Shown: positions 47,342 through 55,759 of the stretch, one piece after another
Numbering within the stretch: position 1 is the first letter of the stretch
Layout: the number at the start of each line of letters is the position of its first letter
Assembly (NCBI RefSeq): GCF_007556815.1
Contig: NZ_CP041745.1
Location: 3,325,001 to 3,389,000 of the forward strand
Length of the DNA: 64,000 nucleotides
DNA from: Paraburkholderia megapolitana
Lineage (GTDB): Bacteria > Pseudomonadota > Gammaproteobacteria > Burkholderiales > Burkholderiaceae
Reading direction: 5' to 3'
Program-made: the position numbers and the translations under genes
Notes under the pieces: generated by a model
Seen by the model: the letters and a program-made list of their open reading frames with translations, nothing else
The model's database searches: none
Told to the model about the DNA's origin: nothing

Positions 47342-47941
47342 ATGAAACTCACTTACCGCCCTGCTGCAGTGCTCCGCACGCTCGCGCTTTTTTCCGCGAT
47401 CTGCTTCGCCCCCATGCCGGTCTCCGCAGCCGGCGACGACGTGGCGCTCACCAATCTGATCGCACTCGTGTCGCAGCGGCTCGCGCTCGCCGAGCCGGTC
47501 GCGCGCTGGAAATGGGCAAACCATCAGGCGATTACCGACAAGCCGCGCGAAACCGCCTTGCTCAACGACGTTGAAAAACGCGCGCAAGCGGCCGATGTCG
47601 ATCCGGCGTTCGCTCACGCGTTTTTCCAGGACCAGATAGATGCGAGTAAGGACGTGCAGAACGATCTGTTCAAGACCTGGCAAACGACGCGGCCGCCCGA
47701 AGGGCCGGCCCCCGATCTTGCGGCGAGCACGCGTCCGCAACTGGACAGGCTCACTGCCGCCTTGATTGCGGGGCTTGCGCGTGTTCAGCCGTTGCGCGGC
47801 GCGTCGGACTGTCCGACGCGAGTCGCCGATGGGATTGCGAACTGGAAATCGCTAACGCGTTATGACACGACGTATTCCGGCGCGCTGACGCGGGCGCTTG
47901 GGCATGTGTGCGAGTCGGGTGGGGTTGGTGCTACTGGGTGA
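47342..47941 (+). CDS. Secreted chorismate mutase (AroQ gamma type)
   Basis: A 199-residue protein from ATG 47342. The signal peptide (ALFSAICFAPMPVSAAG) is followed by the AroQ helical fold: LVSQRLALAEPVARWKWANHQAI, KPRETALLND, and a C-terminal helix with a disulfide candidate (C in ASDCPTRV and C in GHVCESGG). This pattern marks periplasmic *AroQ mutases, which convert chorismate to prephenate. Why such an enzyme is exported is not known. A frame start at 47156 is rejected, since the first 62 residues are not family-like. Confidence 0.88.
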   Translation: MKLTYRPAAVLRTLALFSAICFAPMPVSAAGDDVALTNLIALVSQRLALAEPVARWKWANHQAITDKPRETALLNDVEKRAQAADVDPAFAHAFFQDQIDASKDVQNDLFKTWQTTRPPEGPAPDLAASTRPQLDRLTAALIAGLARVQPLRGASDCPTRVADGIANWKSLTRYDTTYSGALTRALGHVCESGGVGATG

Positions 47942-47956
47942 GTCTGGGCGCTAAAG

Positions 47957-49114
47957 CTATGCGACGGTATCCGCACCAGCCAGCGCCGACAAAGGCGCAG
48001 CAAGCGGCGTGACGCGCAGGCCGCGCGCAAGGTGCGTCTGCAGAATCCGGTACGTCGAGAGCTCGAACGGACCCGCAATGCCGGACGACGTCAGCAGCGC
48101 TGCTTCCTCGAGCGACGGCGCATGGCCCACATAACGCCAGCGGTCCACCACATGGAAAGTGCGCGAGCGCGACGCGTCGTCGCGCTCCTCGAAGACGATC
48201 GCGCCTGTGTACGGCCATGGCGCATCGGCGGGATCGTCGCGGGCCACACGGGGCAGCCGGTTATGGACGGGACGCAGCGCTGCTATCCACTGCGCCTCGG
48301 CAAGCAGCGCGCCGAGTTCGCCGCCCGTTGCGCGCCATTCCACTCGCCGCACCTGCTGCGCAAGCCGCATGTCTTTCGATGACCGGCGCTCGCCGGTCAG
48401 ATGCGTACGCAAGCGCTGCCGCACGCGTACGCTGCGGCCGACGTACAGCGGCGCATCGTCCTCGCCGTAGAGCGCGTAGACACCGCAACCGGCCGGCGCG
48501 CTATCGAGCAGATCTTCGGTAATGTCGCCGGCCAGCCGGTAGCGCCGCATCGTGCGCTCGATCTGCGTGCGCAACACGTCGAGCGGCACCAGCCCATGCA
48601 GGCGTTGCCAGAACTGCCATAGCAGATCGGCGTCGGCGAGCGCGCGATGTCGATCGGTGGGTACCAGGGCATGCCGCGCCATCAAGGCGTCGAGCCCGTG
48701 GCGCTTTTCCGCCGGAAACAGCGCGCGCGACAGACGAACGGTACACAGCACATCGGGATTGAACGTGAAACCTGCGCGCGCGAACTCGCTGCGCAAAAAA
48801 CCGCGGTCGAAGCTGGCGTTGTGCGCGACGAAAAGCTTGCCGTTCAGGCGCTCGAACAGGGCGGCAGCGATCGCATCGAACGTGGGTGCGCCCTGCACCA
48901 TCGCATTGGTGATGCCGGTCAATTGCTGGATGAACGGTGGAATCGGCTGCTGCGGATCGACCAGCGTGCTCCAGCGCGAAACGCCCGACGCCCCCAGTTC
49001 GACCACGCCGACCTCGGTGATGCGGTGCTCGCCCGGCGAGCCGCCGGTCGTTTCGAGGTCGACGAAGACGATCGGCGTGTCGATCGCGGGGTCCGGCAGA
49101 AGCTGTTCGGGCAT
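47957..49114 (-). CDS. DnaQ-type 3'-5' exonuclease fused to a UvrC-like GIY-YIG nuclease
   Basis: A 385-residue two-domain protein from ATG 49114. Residues about 13-170 form a DEDDh exonuclease: FVDLETTGG (first Asp/Glu), AHNASFDRGFLRSEF, and HRALADADLLWQFW (His/Asp). Residues about 205-280 form a GIY-YIG domain: GCGVYALYGEDDAPLYVGRSVRVRQRLRTH. This pairing resembles the Cho/UvrC-related exonuclease family, with a role in DNA repair expected. A longer frame to 49222 has no good start. Confidence 0.88.
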   Translation of the reverse strand: MPEQLLPDPAIDTPIVFVDLETTGGSPGEHRITEVGVVELGASGVSRWSTLVDPQQPIPPFIQQLTGITNAMVQGAPTFDAIAAALFERLNGKLFVAHNASFDRGFLRSEFARAGFTFNPDVLCTVRLSRALFPAEKRHGLDALMARHALVPTDRHRALADADLLWQFWQRLHGLVPLDVLRTQIERTMRRYRLAGDITEDLLDSAPAGCGVYALYGEDDAPLYVGRSVRVRQRLRTHLTGERRSSKDMRLAQQVRRVEWRATGGELGALLAEAQWIAALRPVHNRLPRVARDDPADAPWPYTGAIVFEERDDASRSRTFHVVDRWRYVGHAPSLEEAALLTSSGIAGPFELSTYRILQTHLARGLRVTPLAAPLSALAGADTVA

Positions 49115-49324
49115 GACAGGAGTTTGAATGTGGCTTACGGGAAGTATGCCACCAGTTGCCGGCAGGGCCGCACGCCGCCGCGCCAGGCGGGAAATCCGCA
49201 ACCCGCGATTCACATCGTTCATTCCGGACCGCCCGATTTAATATCGGCCGCCCGGTAATCCAGCCAGATGACTATTTAAATATCGCCGGCTTTAAGACCG
49301 GTTCCGTACCGTGGCCATACAAGA

Positions 49325-49352
49325 AAAAAGCCCCCGACGATGCGGGGGCTTT
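49325..49352 (-). terminator. Rho-independent terminator of the cold-shock gene
   Basis: Arms AAAGCCCCC and GGGGGCTTT around an eight-base loop, ending in a T run on the minus strand. It lies 37 bases past the stop of the cold-shock gene. Confidence 0.85.
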
Positions 49353-49388
49353 CAATGGGCCGCAGCTAACTCATGCGGCGCAGGGCCT

Positions 49389-49592
49389 TTACAGCGGCTG
49401 GATGTTCGCAGCCTGCTTGCCCTTCGGGCCGGTCTTGACCTCAAACGAAACGCGCTGGTTTTCCTTCAGCGACTTGAAGCCTTCGCTGCGGATTTCCGAG
49501 AAATGAGCGAACAGATCTTCGCCGCCTGCGTCCGATGTGATGAAGCCAAAGCCCTTAGCATCGTTGAACCATTTGACGATACCGGTTTCCAT
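49389..49592 (-). CDS. cspA: Cold-shock protein
   Basis: A 67-residue cold-shock domain protein. The RNA-binding motifs RNP1 (KGFGFI) and RNP2 (LFAHF) are both present, with the usual N-terminal [10 protein letters not shown]. These proteins bind single-stranded RNA and DNA as chaperones. It has its own terminator. The long AT-richer leader upstream may hold the usual cold-shock 5' untranslated region, but I did not fold it. Confidence 0.95.
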   Translation of the reverse strand: METGIVKWFNDAKGFGFITSDAGGEDLFAHFSEIRSEGFKSLKENQRVSFEVKTGPKGKQAANIQPL

Positions 49593-50017
49593 GTTCCAGT
49601 TTCCCTCGAGATTTAATAAAAACGGGCAATGCCCTCAAGCCGATATTACGACGTACATCCTCTGTTGCCGGAGGTACGCATCGGCCTGTAATGCCGCTGC
49701 GTCTGTCAATCGAAAATTCAGCTCTGCCGTTATACGGGCGGCGGGGAATCGTCGTCAAGTAAATTTTTGGAAGGTGTATTGCGCAACAAACAATATGGCA
49801 ATGCGCGGCGCATGGAGAACGTTTTCAGCTTATTTCCGGTGTGAACCGGATCGTTAAAACGTCATTATTACTTAATCACGGATCTTGAGAATCTTTTGAT
49901 AGGAAAATATTACCTTGACGTAACAAATTGTGTTTTTGGTAAGTGTTTGTCCGGGTTGTATGTATAAGGCATCCATTTCAAGATCGTGTGCATAAGCTGT
50001 CCCAGGGAGAGAGTGCC
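49593..50017. other. Intergenic region between the cold-shock gene and a small ORF
   Basis: About 425 bases with AT-rich stretches, no gene supported. It should contain the cold-shock promoter and long leader on the minus strand and the promoter of the plus-strand small gene at 50018. No palindrome stood out. Confidence 0.4.
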
Positions 50018-50248
50018 ATGCTGAATGAATTCCGCCGATTGATCGCGTGGTTGAACCGTGCGCCAAACGAGGCGCCAGCCATTACTACAGCTGTCTCTCA
50101 CCTTGCATTCGACCCGGTCTGGCACGGCGATCATTGGCAAAACCTGCTGTCTTCCCCTATGGACGCCCGTCACTATGTAATGGAAGACTGGAGTCTGTCC
50201 TTACCGCTGGATGTATTTACCCCCGGCGTTGCGGCTCAACAGGGATAA
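50018..50248 (+). CDS. Hypothetical protein (76 residues)
   Basis: A small protein from ATG 50018, preceded by GGGAGAG at a good distance. It starts MLNEFRRLIAWLNRAPNEAP and ends VFTPGVAAQQG. It has no membrane segment or motif I recognise. Two Trp-rich spots (FDPVWHGDHWQNLL) suggest a folded core. Supported mainly by the ribosome site and open frame. Confidence 0.5.
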   Translation: MLNEFRRLIAWLNRAPNEAPAITTAVSHLAFDPVWHGDHWQNLLSSPMDARHYVMEDWSLSLPLDVFTPGVAAQQG

Positions 50249-50778
50249 CAGGCAGCAACCGCGCGGAAGCTACAGGTAAAAAAAAGCGCGACTTGGAGGT
50301 CGCGCCGACAAAGGTTTGGAGATCTTTTTCGTCAACGAAAAAGTCTGCTTCGGAAAGCAGAGATTAAAGTATAGCGCCACCGCATCAGCCCATTAGTAGC
50401 GCAAACAACAAACATCTATTCCTTATACGACAACAATCTATTTTTATGTCTTTTAGCGTTGTTTTCGTACGTCGTTTGCTGTAGCAATTGCACAACGCCG
50501 GTTGGTTGACACATCCTTCCCACCCCTTTGCTCGTCTTGAAAAGCCTTTCCCAGCAAGGCTTTGAGCGATCATCCGAATAATTTCCAATCTCGTAATACT
50601 TTATTGCTGAAATTGGAACATCCGCTCCGCGGCCTCGTCTCTACACTCTGCCTGTCCGGAAACCAACGCGTTGGCCAGATCGCGCGTTTCACGCAAATTT
50701 CGCCTCTCGCAGCGTTAGCGTGAAGGTTTCCTTCAAGCCTGGGTTTCCAAAGCCCATCCTGTTCTCGGAGTTATAAAG
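50249..50778. other. Intergenic region before the porin
   Basis: About 530 bases. It contains the three-hairpin element at 50278-50362 (listed as candidate small RNA) and the porin leader. An open frame at 50385-50588 (minus) is not protein-like. The porin's ribosome site GGAG lies just before 50779. Confidence 0.5.
50278..50362 (-). ncRNA. Candidate small RNA with three hairpins and a U-run end
   Basis: Read on the minus strand from about 50362, three stem-loops follow one another. They are a CTGCTT/AAGCAG stem (50345-50361), a CTTTTTCGT/ACGAAAAAG stem (50323-50342) and a GCGCGAC/GTCGCGC terminator stem (50286-50305). The last stem is followed by a run of about eight T. A minus-strand TATACT at 50373-50368 lies where a -10 would. 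No -35 or sRNA family is recognised. It could be a free sRNA or an attenuator. Confidence 0.45.
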
Positions 50779-51918
50779 ATGAAAAAGACTCTTTTGGTCG
50801 CGGCCCTGTCGGGCGTTTTTGCTACTGCAGCGCACGCCCAAAGCAGCGTCACGCTGTACGGCCTTATCGATGCAGGTATCACCTACACGAACAACCAGGG
50901 CGGTCACAGCAACTGGCAAGAAACCAGCGGCGCGATCAACGGCAGCCGTTGGGGCCTGCGCGGTGCTGAAGACCTCGGCGGCGGTCTGAAGGCTATCTTC
51001 ACGTTGGAAAACGGCTTCAACATCGCTAACGGCACCCTTGGTCAGAGCGGCCGTGAATTTGGTCGTCAAGCGTTCGTCGGTCTGGCAAGCGATCAGTTCG
51101 GCGCCTTGACCCTCGGCCGTCAATACGACAGCGTGGTTGACTATGTCGGCCCGCTGGCACTGACTGGCACGCAATACGGTGGCACGCAGTTCGCGCACCC
51201 GTTCGACAACGACAACCTGAACAACTCGTTCCGTATCAACAATTCGGTCAAGTACCAAAGCGTTGACTACGCCGGCTTCAAGTTCGGTGGCCTGTATGGC
51301 TTCTCGAACGACGCTGGTCAGTTCGCGAACAACCGCGCATACAGCGTGGGTGGTTCGTACAGCTGGGGCGGCCTGAACGTCGCAGCAGCTTACCTGCAAC
51401 TGAACAGCAACCCGGGTGCAGCGCTCAACAACACGAGCGGTGCTGTGTCGGGTGACAACACGTTCCTGGCTGGCCGTCAACGCACGTTCGGTGCTGGCGC
51501 GAACTACTCGTTCGGCCCGGCAACCGTTGGTCTCGTGTACACGCAAACGAACCTGTCGCAACTGGCTGGTATCGGTGCAGGTGCATCGGGCGTGAGCGGT
51601 GGCATCAACGGTCTGGGTGGCAACAGCGCCCGCTTCCAGAACATCGAAGCGAACGCACGTTACGCTCTGACGCCGGCCCTGAGCCTGGCTGGTTCGTACA
51701 CGTACACGCGTGGCAACCTGGCTGGTACGAGCCCGCACTGGAACCAGTTCAACCTGCAATCGGACTACCTGCTGTCCAAGCGCACGGACGTGTACCTGCA
51801 AGGCGAATACCAACGCACCAACAAGAATGCTATCGTCAGCGCAGACATCAACGGTCTGGCTGCTTCGAACAGCAATCAGCAAGTCGCTGTGACGGTTGGC
51901 CTGCGTCACCGCTTCTAA
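50779..51918 (+). CDS. General porin, OmpC-like (Gram-negative porin family)
   Basis: A 379-residue outer-membrane porin. The signal peptide (MKKTLLVAALSGVFATAAHA) is followed by SSVTLYGLIDAGITY, the standard Burkholderiales start. The barrel is Gly/Asn/Ser-rich with SRWGLRGAEDLGGGLKAIFTLENGF. It ends in RHRF with the terminal Phe needed for barrel assembly. Expected to be a trimeric diffusion channel. Codon use is more biased than neighbouring genes, as for a highly expressed protein. Terminator follows. Confidence 0.95.
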   Translation: MKKTLLVAALSGVFATAAHAQSSVTLYGLIDAGITYTNNQGGHSNWQETSGAINGSRWGLRGAEDLGGGLKAIFTLENGFNIANGTLGQSGREFGRQAFVGLASDQFGALTLGRQYDSVVDYVGPLALTGTQYGGTQFAHPFDNDNLNNSFRINNSVKYQSVDYAGFKFGGLYGFSNDAGQFANNRAYSVGGSYSWGGLNVAAAYLQLNSNPGAALNNTSGAVSGDNTFLAGRQRTFGAGANYSFGPATVGLVYTQTNLSQLAGIGAGASGVSGGINGLGGNSARFQNIEANARYALTPALSLAGSYTYTRGNLAGTSPHWNQFNLQSDYLLSKRTDVYLQGEYQRTNKNAIVSADINGLAASNSNQQVAVTVGLRHRF

Positions 51919-51943
51919 GCTGCTGGCAGTATCCGCAGTATCG

Positions 51944-51970
51944 AAAGGCGCCGCTTGCGGCGCCTTTTTT
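51944..51970 (+). terminator. Rho-independent terminator after the porin
   Basis: Arms AAAGGCGCCGC and GCGGCGCCTTT around a short TT(G)-type loop, then a T run, 26 bases after the stop codon. Confidence 0.9.
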
Positions 51971-52068
51971 CATGGGCTTGAGGTTTTTGCCGGGAGTCGG
52001 GTGCGCTTCACACCGCGGGTAACGGTTTGAGGGTTTGAGGCAGCGCGCGTCGGTCGCTGCCAGCGCGA

Positions 52069-52638
52069 TCAAGCGCCCGTATCGGGTGGCGGGTAGCTCA
52101 CATCGAGCACATCGATCGGCTCCGGCCCTGCCGGCGTATACAACGTGACCTGATCACCGATCCGCGCCTTCAACAGCGCCCGCGCCACCGGCGAGATCCA
52201 GCTGACATGCCCGCGATCCAGATCGACCTCGTCGACGCCAACGATGGTGATCGCATGCTCCTCGCCATCGGCTGTCCCATAGTGAACAGTCGCCCCGAAA
52301 AACACCTGATCGACGCTCTCCTGCCGGCTGCTATCGACGATCTCGGCGAGATCCAGCCGCTTGGTCAGAAAGCGGATCCGCCGATCGATTTCGCGCAGGC
52401 GCCGCTTTCCGTAGATGTAATCGCCGTTCTCCGAACGATCGCCATTCGACGCAGCCCACGAGACGAGCTTCACGACTTCGGGCCGCTCTTCATCGATCAG
52501 ATGCAGCAGTTCGTCGCGCATCCGTCGATAGCCGGCCGGCGTAATGTAGTTTTTCGCCCCAGCGGGCACTTCGGGCTGGGCGACGTCGAGATCGTCGTCG
52601 CTTTCTTCGCTCGATTCTTTGACAAAAGCCTTGTTCAT
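52069..52638 (-). CDS. greB: Transcription elongation factor GreB
   Basis: A 189-residue GreA/GreB-family protein that rescues backtracked RNA polymerase. ITPAGYRRMRDELLHLIDEERPEVVKLVSWAASNGDRSENGDYIYGKRRLREIDRRIRFL is the N-terminal coiled coil with the acidic tip (DRSENGDY). The C-terminal domain (VFFGATVHYGTADGEEHAITIVGVDEVDLD) is typical. An acidic N-terminal extension (about 30 residues, ESSEESDDDLD) is unusual in length. ATG at 52638; the longer frame to 52836 runs into the tRNA and is rejected. Confidence 0.93.
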   Translation of the reverse strand: MNKAFVKESSEESDDDLDVAQPEVPAGAKNYITPAGYRRMRDELLHLIDEERPEVVKLVSWAASNGDRSENGDYIYGKRRLREIDRRIRFLTKRLDLAEIVDSSRQESVDQVFFGATVHYGTADGEEHAITIVGVDEVDLDRGHVSWISPVARALLKARIGDQVTLYTPAGPEPIDVLDVSYPPPDTGA

Positions 52639-52739
52639 GGTAATCCGGGTGAATGCCGCAAACGTCCAGCCATCAAGGGTACACGATCGACACAGCGGCA
52701 CAAATCGCGTTTCTCGCTTCCCTTTTTTCGAGGCTTTGC

Positions 52740-52745
52740 TATAAT
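52740..52745 (+). promoter_or_regulatory. -10 element of the tRNA-Arg genes
   Basis: A perfect TATAAT ends 13 bases before the first tRNA-Arg. No good -35 is seen at 17 bases; TTCCCT-like sequence lies there. Confidence 0.5.
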
Positions 52746-52758
52746 CTCGTTTCTGCGT

Positions 52759-52835
52759 GCGGCTGTAGCTCAGTTGGATAGAGTACTTGGCTACGAACCA
52801 AGGGGTCGTGGGTTCGAATCCTGCCAGCCGCACCA
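52759..52835 (+). tRNA. tRNA-Arg (anticodon ACG), copy 1
   Basis: A 77-base tRNA with acceptor arms GCGGCTG and CAGCCGC, then A and encoded CCA. The anticodon arm CTTGG-CTACGAA-CCAAG reads ACG, decoding CGN (inosine-modified). Identical to the copy 156 bases further on. Confidence 0.96.
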
Positions 52836-52844
52836 CTTATTTGA

Positions 52845-52870
52845 GGGCCTTCCTCCACGGAAGGCCCTTT
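52845..52870 (+). terminator. Terminator after first tRNA-Arg
   Basis: Arms GGGCCTTCC (52845-52853) and GGAAGGCCC (52859-52867), then TTT. Nearly the same as the one after the second copy. Confidence 0.75.
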
Positions 52871-52914
52871 CGTTTCACCCCGCTGTATAAGCGGGTTATC
52901 TGTACCGGTCACGT

Positions 52915-52991
52915 GCGGCTGTAGCTCAGTTGGATAGAGTACTTGGCTACGAACCAAGGGGTCGTGGGTTCGAATCCTGCCAGCCGCACCA
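52915..52991 (+). tRNA. tRNA-Arg (anticodon ACG), copy 2
   Basis: An exact repeat of the first copy over the 77 bases, including CCA. No separate promoter motif is evident, so it may be read from the upstream one through a leaky terminator or from a weak local promoter. Confidence 0.96.
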
Positions 52992-53000
52992 TTTCATGAA

Positions 53001-53030
53001 GGGCCTTCCATCCGGAAGGCCCTTTGTTTT
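53001..53030 (+). terminator. Terminator after second tRNA-Arg
   Basis: Arms GGGCCTTCC (53001-53009) and GGAAGGCCC (53014-53022), then a T-rich run. Confidence 0.85.
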
Positions 53031-53057
53031 TGTCGGTGGACCTTACGGTGGATCAGG

Positions 53058-55415
53058 TCAGTAGTCAGCGCGCTCGCGATCGATGCGCATGCCACCGTCG
53101 TGACGATGGTGCTGCTCTTCGCTCGGCCGCTCGCGCGTAATGCGCATCACGTCCGGATTGGTACGCACGCGGCGCATCACGTTGGCGAGATGCACGCGGT
53201 CGCTGACCTGGATCACAAAGCGCAGCACCGTCGATTCCTGCGACAGGTCCTCGTCCATCGCAATGTGCACGATGTTCGCATCGGCAAACGTGATGTCCGC
53301 GGCAACGCGCGCAAACACACCCTTCGCGTTCTTCACGAGCACCTTGATCGCCACGTCGAATAGACGCCCCGGCTGCGGTGCCCACGCGACATCGATCCAG
53401 CGGCCCGGATCGCGCCGGTGAATACGTTGTGCAACGCGGCAATCGGTTGTGTGGATCGCCATGCCGAGCCCGATGCCGATATAGCCCATGATGTCGTCGC
53501 CAGGGATCGGGCGACAGCAAGCCGAGAGCTGCACCGACATGCCTTCGGTACCGGTGATCACGACCGGCGGCGGGTTCAATACGGACGCTTCGCGCGGGCT
53601 GTCGTCGTCGGCATCGAGGCCGCGCATCAGCACCTCGATGCGCTTCGCCATCACCGCCGCGACGCGCCGACCAAGGCCGATGTCCGCGAAAATTTCCTGA
53701 CCGTTCTTGTTGCCCGTCCACTGCACGAGCTTTTCCCACACCTCGGGTGTGACGTCGGCCAACGCGAGCCCATAGCCCTTGAGCGCCTGATCGACAAGGC
53801 GCTCGCCAAGCTGCACGGACTCGTTCAGGCGCATCGTCTTCAGGTAATGGCGGATTGCCGAACGCGCCTTGCCGGTACGCACGAAGCCGAGCCACGCCGG
53901 GTTCGGCTTCGAGTACGGCGCGGTGATCACCTCGACGATATCGCCGCTCTTCAGTTCGGTACGCAACGGCAGCAGTTCGTTGTTGATCTTCACCGCGACA
54001 CACTGGTTGCCGAGGTCGCTGTGGATCGAATAGGCGAAATCGAGCGCCGTCGCACCGCGCGGCAGCGCCATGATCTTCGACTTCGGCGTGAACACGTAGA
54101 CCGCATCCGGGAACAGATCGATCTTCACGTGCTCGAGAAACTCGCTCGAATCACCCGCTTCGCTTTGAATATCGAGCAGCGATTTGAGCCACTGATGCGC
54201 ACGCTTTTGCACATCGTTGAGATCCGCGCCGCCGTTCTTGTACAGCCAGTGCGCCGCGACGCCCGCTTCGGCGATCTCGTGCATCTTGCGCGTACGCACC
54301 TGGAACTCGATCGGCGCGCCGAACGGCCCCACCAGTGTCGTATGCAGCGACTGGTAGCCGTTCACCTTCGGGATCGCGATGTAGTCCTTGAACTTGCCCG
54401 GCACCGGCTTGTAGAGCGCATGCAGCGCACCGATGCAGGTATAGCACTCAAGCGCGCTCTCGACGACCACGCGAAAACCGTACACATCGAGCACCTGCGA
54501 GAACGACAGTTGCTTGTCGCGCATCTTCTTGTAGATGCTAAAGATGGTTTTCTCGCGGCCGGTCACTTCCGCGTCGAGCTTCGCATCGGCGATTGCGCGC
54601 TGCACCGACTCCATGATCTTGCCGACCACTTCGCGGCGATTGCCGCGCGCCGCTTTCACGGCCTTTTCAAGCGTTGCGTAGCGATGCGGATTGAAGTTCG
54701 CGAAGCTCAGATCCTGCAGCTCGCGATACGTATTGTTCAGCCCCAGCCGATGCGCGATCGGAGCGTAGATATCGAGTGTTTCGCGCGCCACGCGGCGGCG
54801 TTTTTCGGGCGGCACCGCACCCAGCGTGCGCATGTTGTGCAGCCGGTCCGCCAGTTTGACAAGGATCACGCGAACGTCGCGCGCCATCGCCAGCAGCATC
54901 TTGCGGAAATTTTCTGCCTGCGCTTCCTCGCGATTGCGAAACTCCATCTTGTCCAGTTTCGACAACCCGTCGACCAGTTCCGCGACCTTCGCACCGAAGC
55001 GCTCGGCCAGCTCGGCCTTGGTCACGCCCTGATCTTCCATCACGTCATGCAGCAGCGCCGCCATGATCGACTGGTCGTCGAGCTTCCAGCTGGCGCAGAT
55101 TTCCGCGACGGCGACCGGGTGCGTGATATAGGGTTCGCCGCTCTGGCGGTACTGGCCGAGATGGGCTTCGTCGCTGAAATGGAACGCCGCCTTGACCTCC
55201 TTGATCTCTTCCGGCGTCAGGTAGCCGGCGAGAGCAGCGGTCAGTTTGGCGATCGAAACGACGTCGTGCCGGCGCGGTTGCTCCGGCGTAGCGGTCGGCC
55301 CGAACAGATGGCGAAACGACTGTTCGAGGACCGCGTCGATGTATTTGCGTGCAGACGAGGGCGAGTCGGACTCCTGCTCTAGCTCTGTAGCAGAAGGCGA
55401 AGGGTGGGTGCTCAT
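53058..55415 (-). CDS. spoT: Bifunctional (p)ppGpp synthetase/hydrolase
   Basis: A 785-residue RelA/SpoT protein from ATG 55415 that makes and removes the alarmone (p)ppGpp. The HD hydrolase has H99 and the H123-D124/E127-D128 motif (LLHDVMEDQG). The synthetase shows YGFRVVVE and GKFKDYIAIPKVNGYQSLHTTLVG. TGS and ACT-like parts follow (FTPKSKIMALPRGATALDFAYSIHSDLG; C-terminal VHIAMDEDLSQESTVLRFVIQV). With the intact HD site it should be a SpoT/Rel type. It follows rpoZ and gmk on the same strand, the common order. Confidence 0.96.
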   Translation of the reverse strand: MSTHPSPSATELEQESDSPSSARKYIDAVLEQSFRHLFGPTATPEQPRRHDVVSIAKLTAALAGYLTPEEIKEVKAAFHFSDEAHLGQYRQSGEPYITHPVAVAEICASWKLDDQSIMAALLHDVMEDQGVTKAELAERFGAKVAELVDGLSKLDKMEFRNREEAQAENFRKMLLAMARDVRVILVKLADRLHNMRTLGAVPPEKRRRVARETLDIYAPIAHRLGLNNTYRELQDLSFANFNPHRYATLEKAVKAARGNRREVVGKIMESVQRAIADAKLDAEVTGREKTIFSIYKKMRDKQLSFSQVLDVYGFRVVVESALECYTCIGALHALYKPVPGKFKDYIAIPKVNGYQSLHTTLVGPFGAPIEFQVRTRKMHEIAEAGVAAHWLYKNGGADLNDVQKRAHQWLKSLLDIQSEAGDSSEFLEHVKIDLFPDAVYVFTPKSKIMALPRGATALDFAYSIHSDLGNQCVAVKINNELLPLRTELKSGDIVEVITAPYSKPNPAWLGFVRTGKARSAIRHYLKTMRLNESVQLGERLVDQALKGYGLALADVTPEVWEKLVQWTGNKNGQEIFADIGLGRRVAAVMAKRIEVLMRGLDADDDSPREASVLNPPPVVITGTEGMSVQLSACCRPIPGDDIMGYIGIGLGMAIHTTDCRVAQRIHRRDPGRWIDVAWAPQPGRLFDVAIKVLVKNAKGVFARVAADITFADANIVHIAMDEDLSQESTVLRFVIQVSDRVHLANVMRRVRTNPDVMRITRERPSEEQHHRHDGGMRIDRERADY

Positions 55416-55496
55416 GCTCGCCTCCTTGTCAGTGAGCCCGCGGTCTGCACGCGGCGGAGTCATTTACAGCGGTAATCGAAAAACAGACAAGGTGCC

Positions 55497-55700
55497 TTAG
55501 ACAGGCACCTTCTTCAGCATTTCGACGCCGACGTGACCAGCCGCAATTTCGCGCAGGGCGATGACGGTGGGCTTATCGCGGCTTTCAAGCTTCGGCGTGT
55601 GACCTTGTGCGAGCTGACGCGCGCGGTAGGTTGCGGCAAGCGCCAGTTCGAAACGATTCGGGATCTGTTTCAGACAGTCTTCGACGGTGATGCGGGCCAT
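55497..55700 (-). CDS. rpoZ: RNA polymerase omega subunit
   Basis: A 67-residue omega subunit: [31 protein letters not shown] has the conserved N-terminal helix. Longer omega proteins exist, but this length is usual in Burkholderia. It sits between gmk and spoT, matching the known order. Confidence 0.95.
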   Translation of the reverse strand: MARITVEDCLKQIPNRFELALAATYRARQLAQGHTPKLESRDKPTVIALREIAAGHVGVEMLKKVPV

Positions 55701-55759
55701 GTCAGGAATTCCTTCTCAGTATGTTACTCATTCTACCTTATGTGCGCGACACCCCGCCG

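Noticed and set aside
50689..51909. 406-residue minus-strand open frame over the porin
   Set aside because: Exact antisense of the porin gene; it stays open because of that gene's biased codons. No ribosome site or domain.
52759..52991. Tandem tRNA genes as an integration (att) site
   Set aside because: No integrase, no imperfect tRNA fragment and no element between or beyond them; a simple duplication is enough.
53418..55382. 654-residue plus-strand open frame
   Set aside because: Antisense to spoT, composition rich in Arg and His, no recognisable family. Shadow frame.
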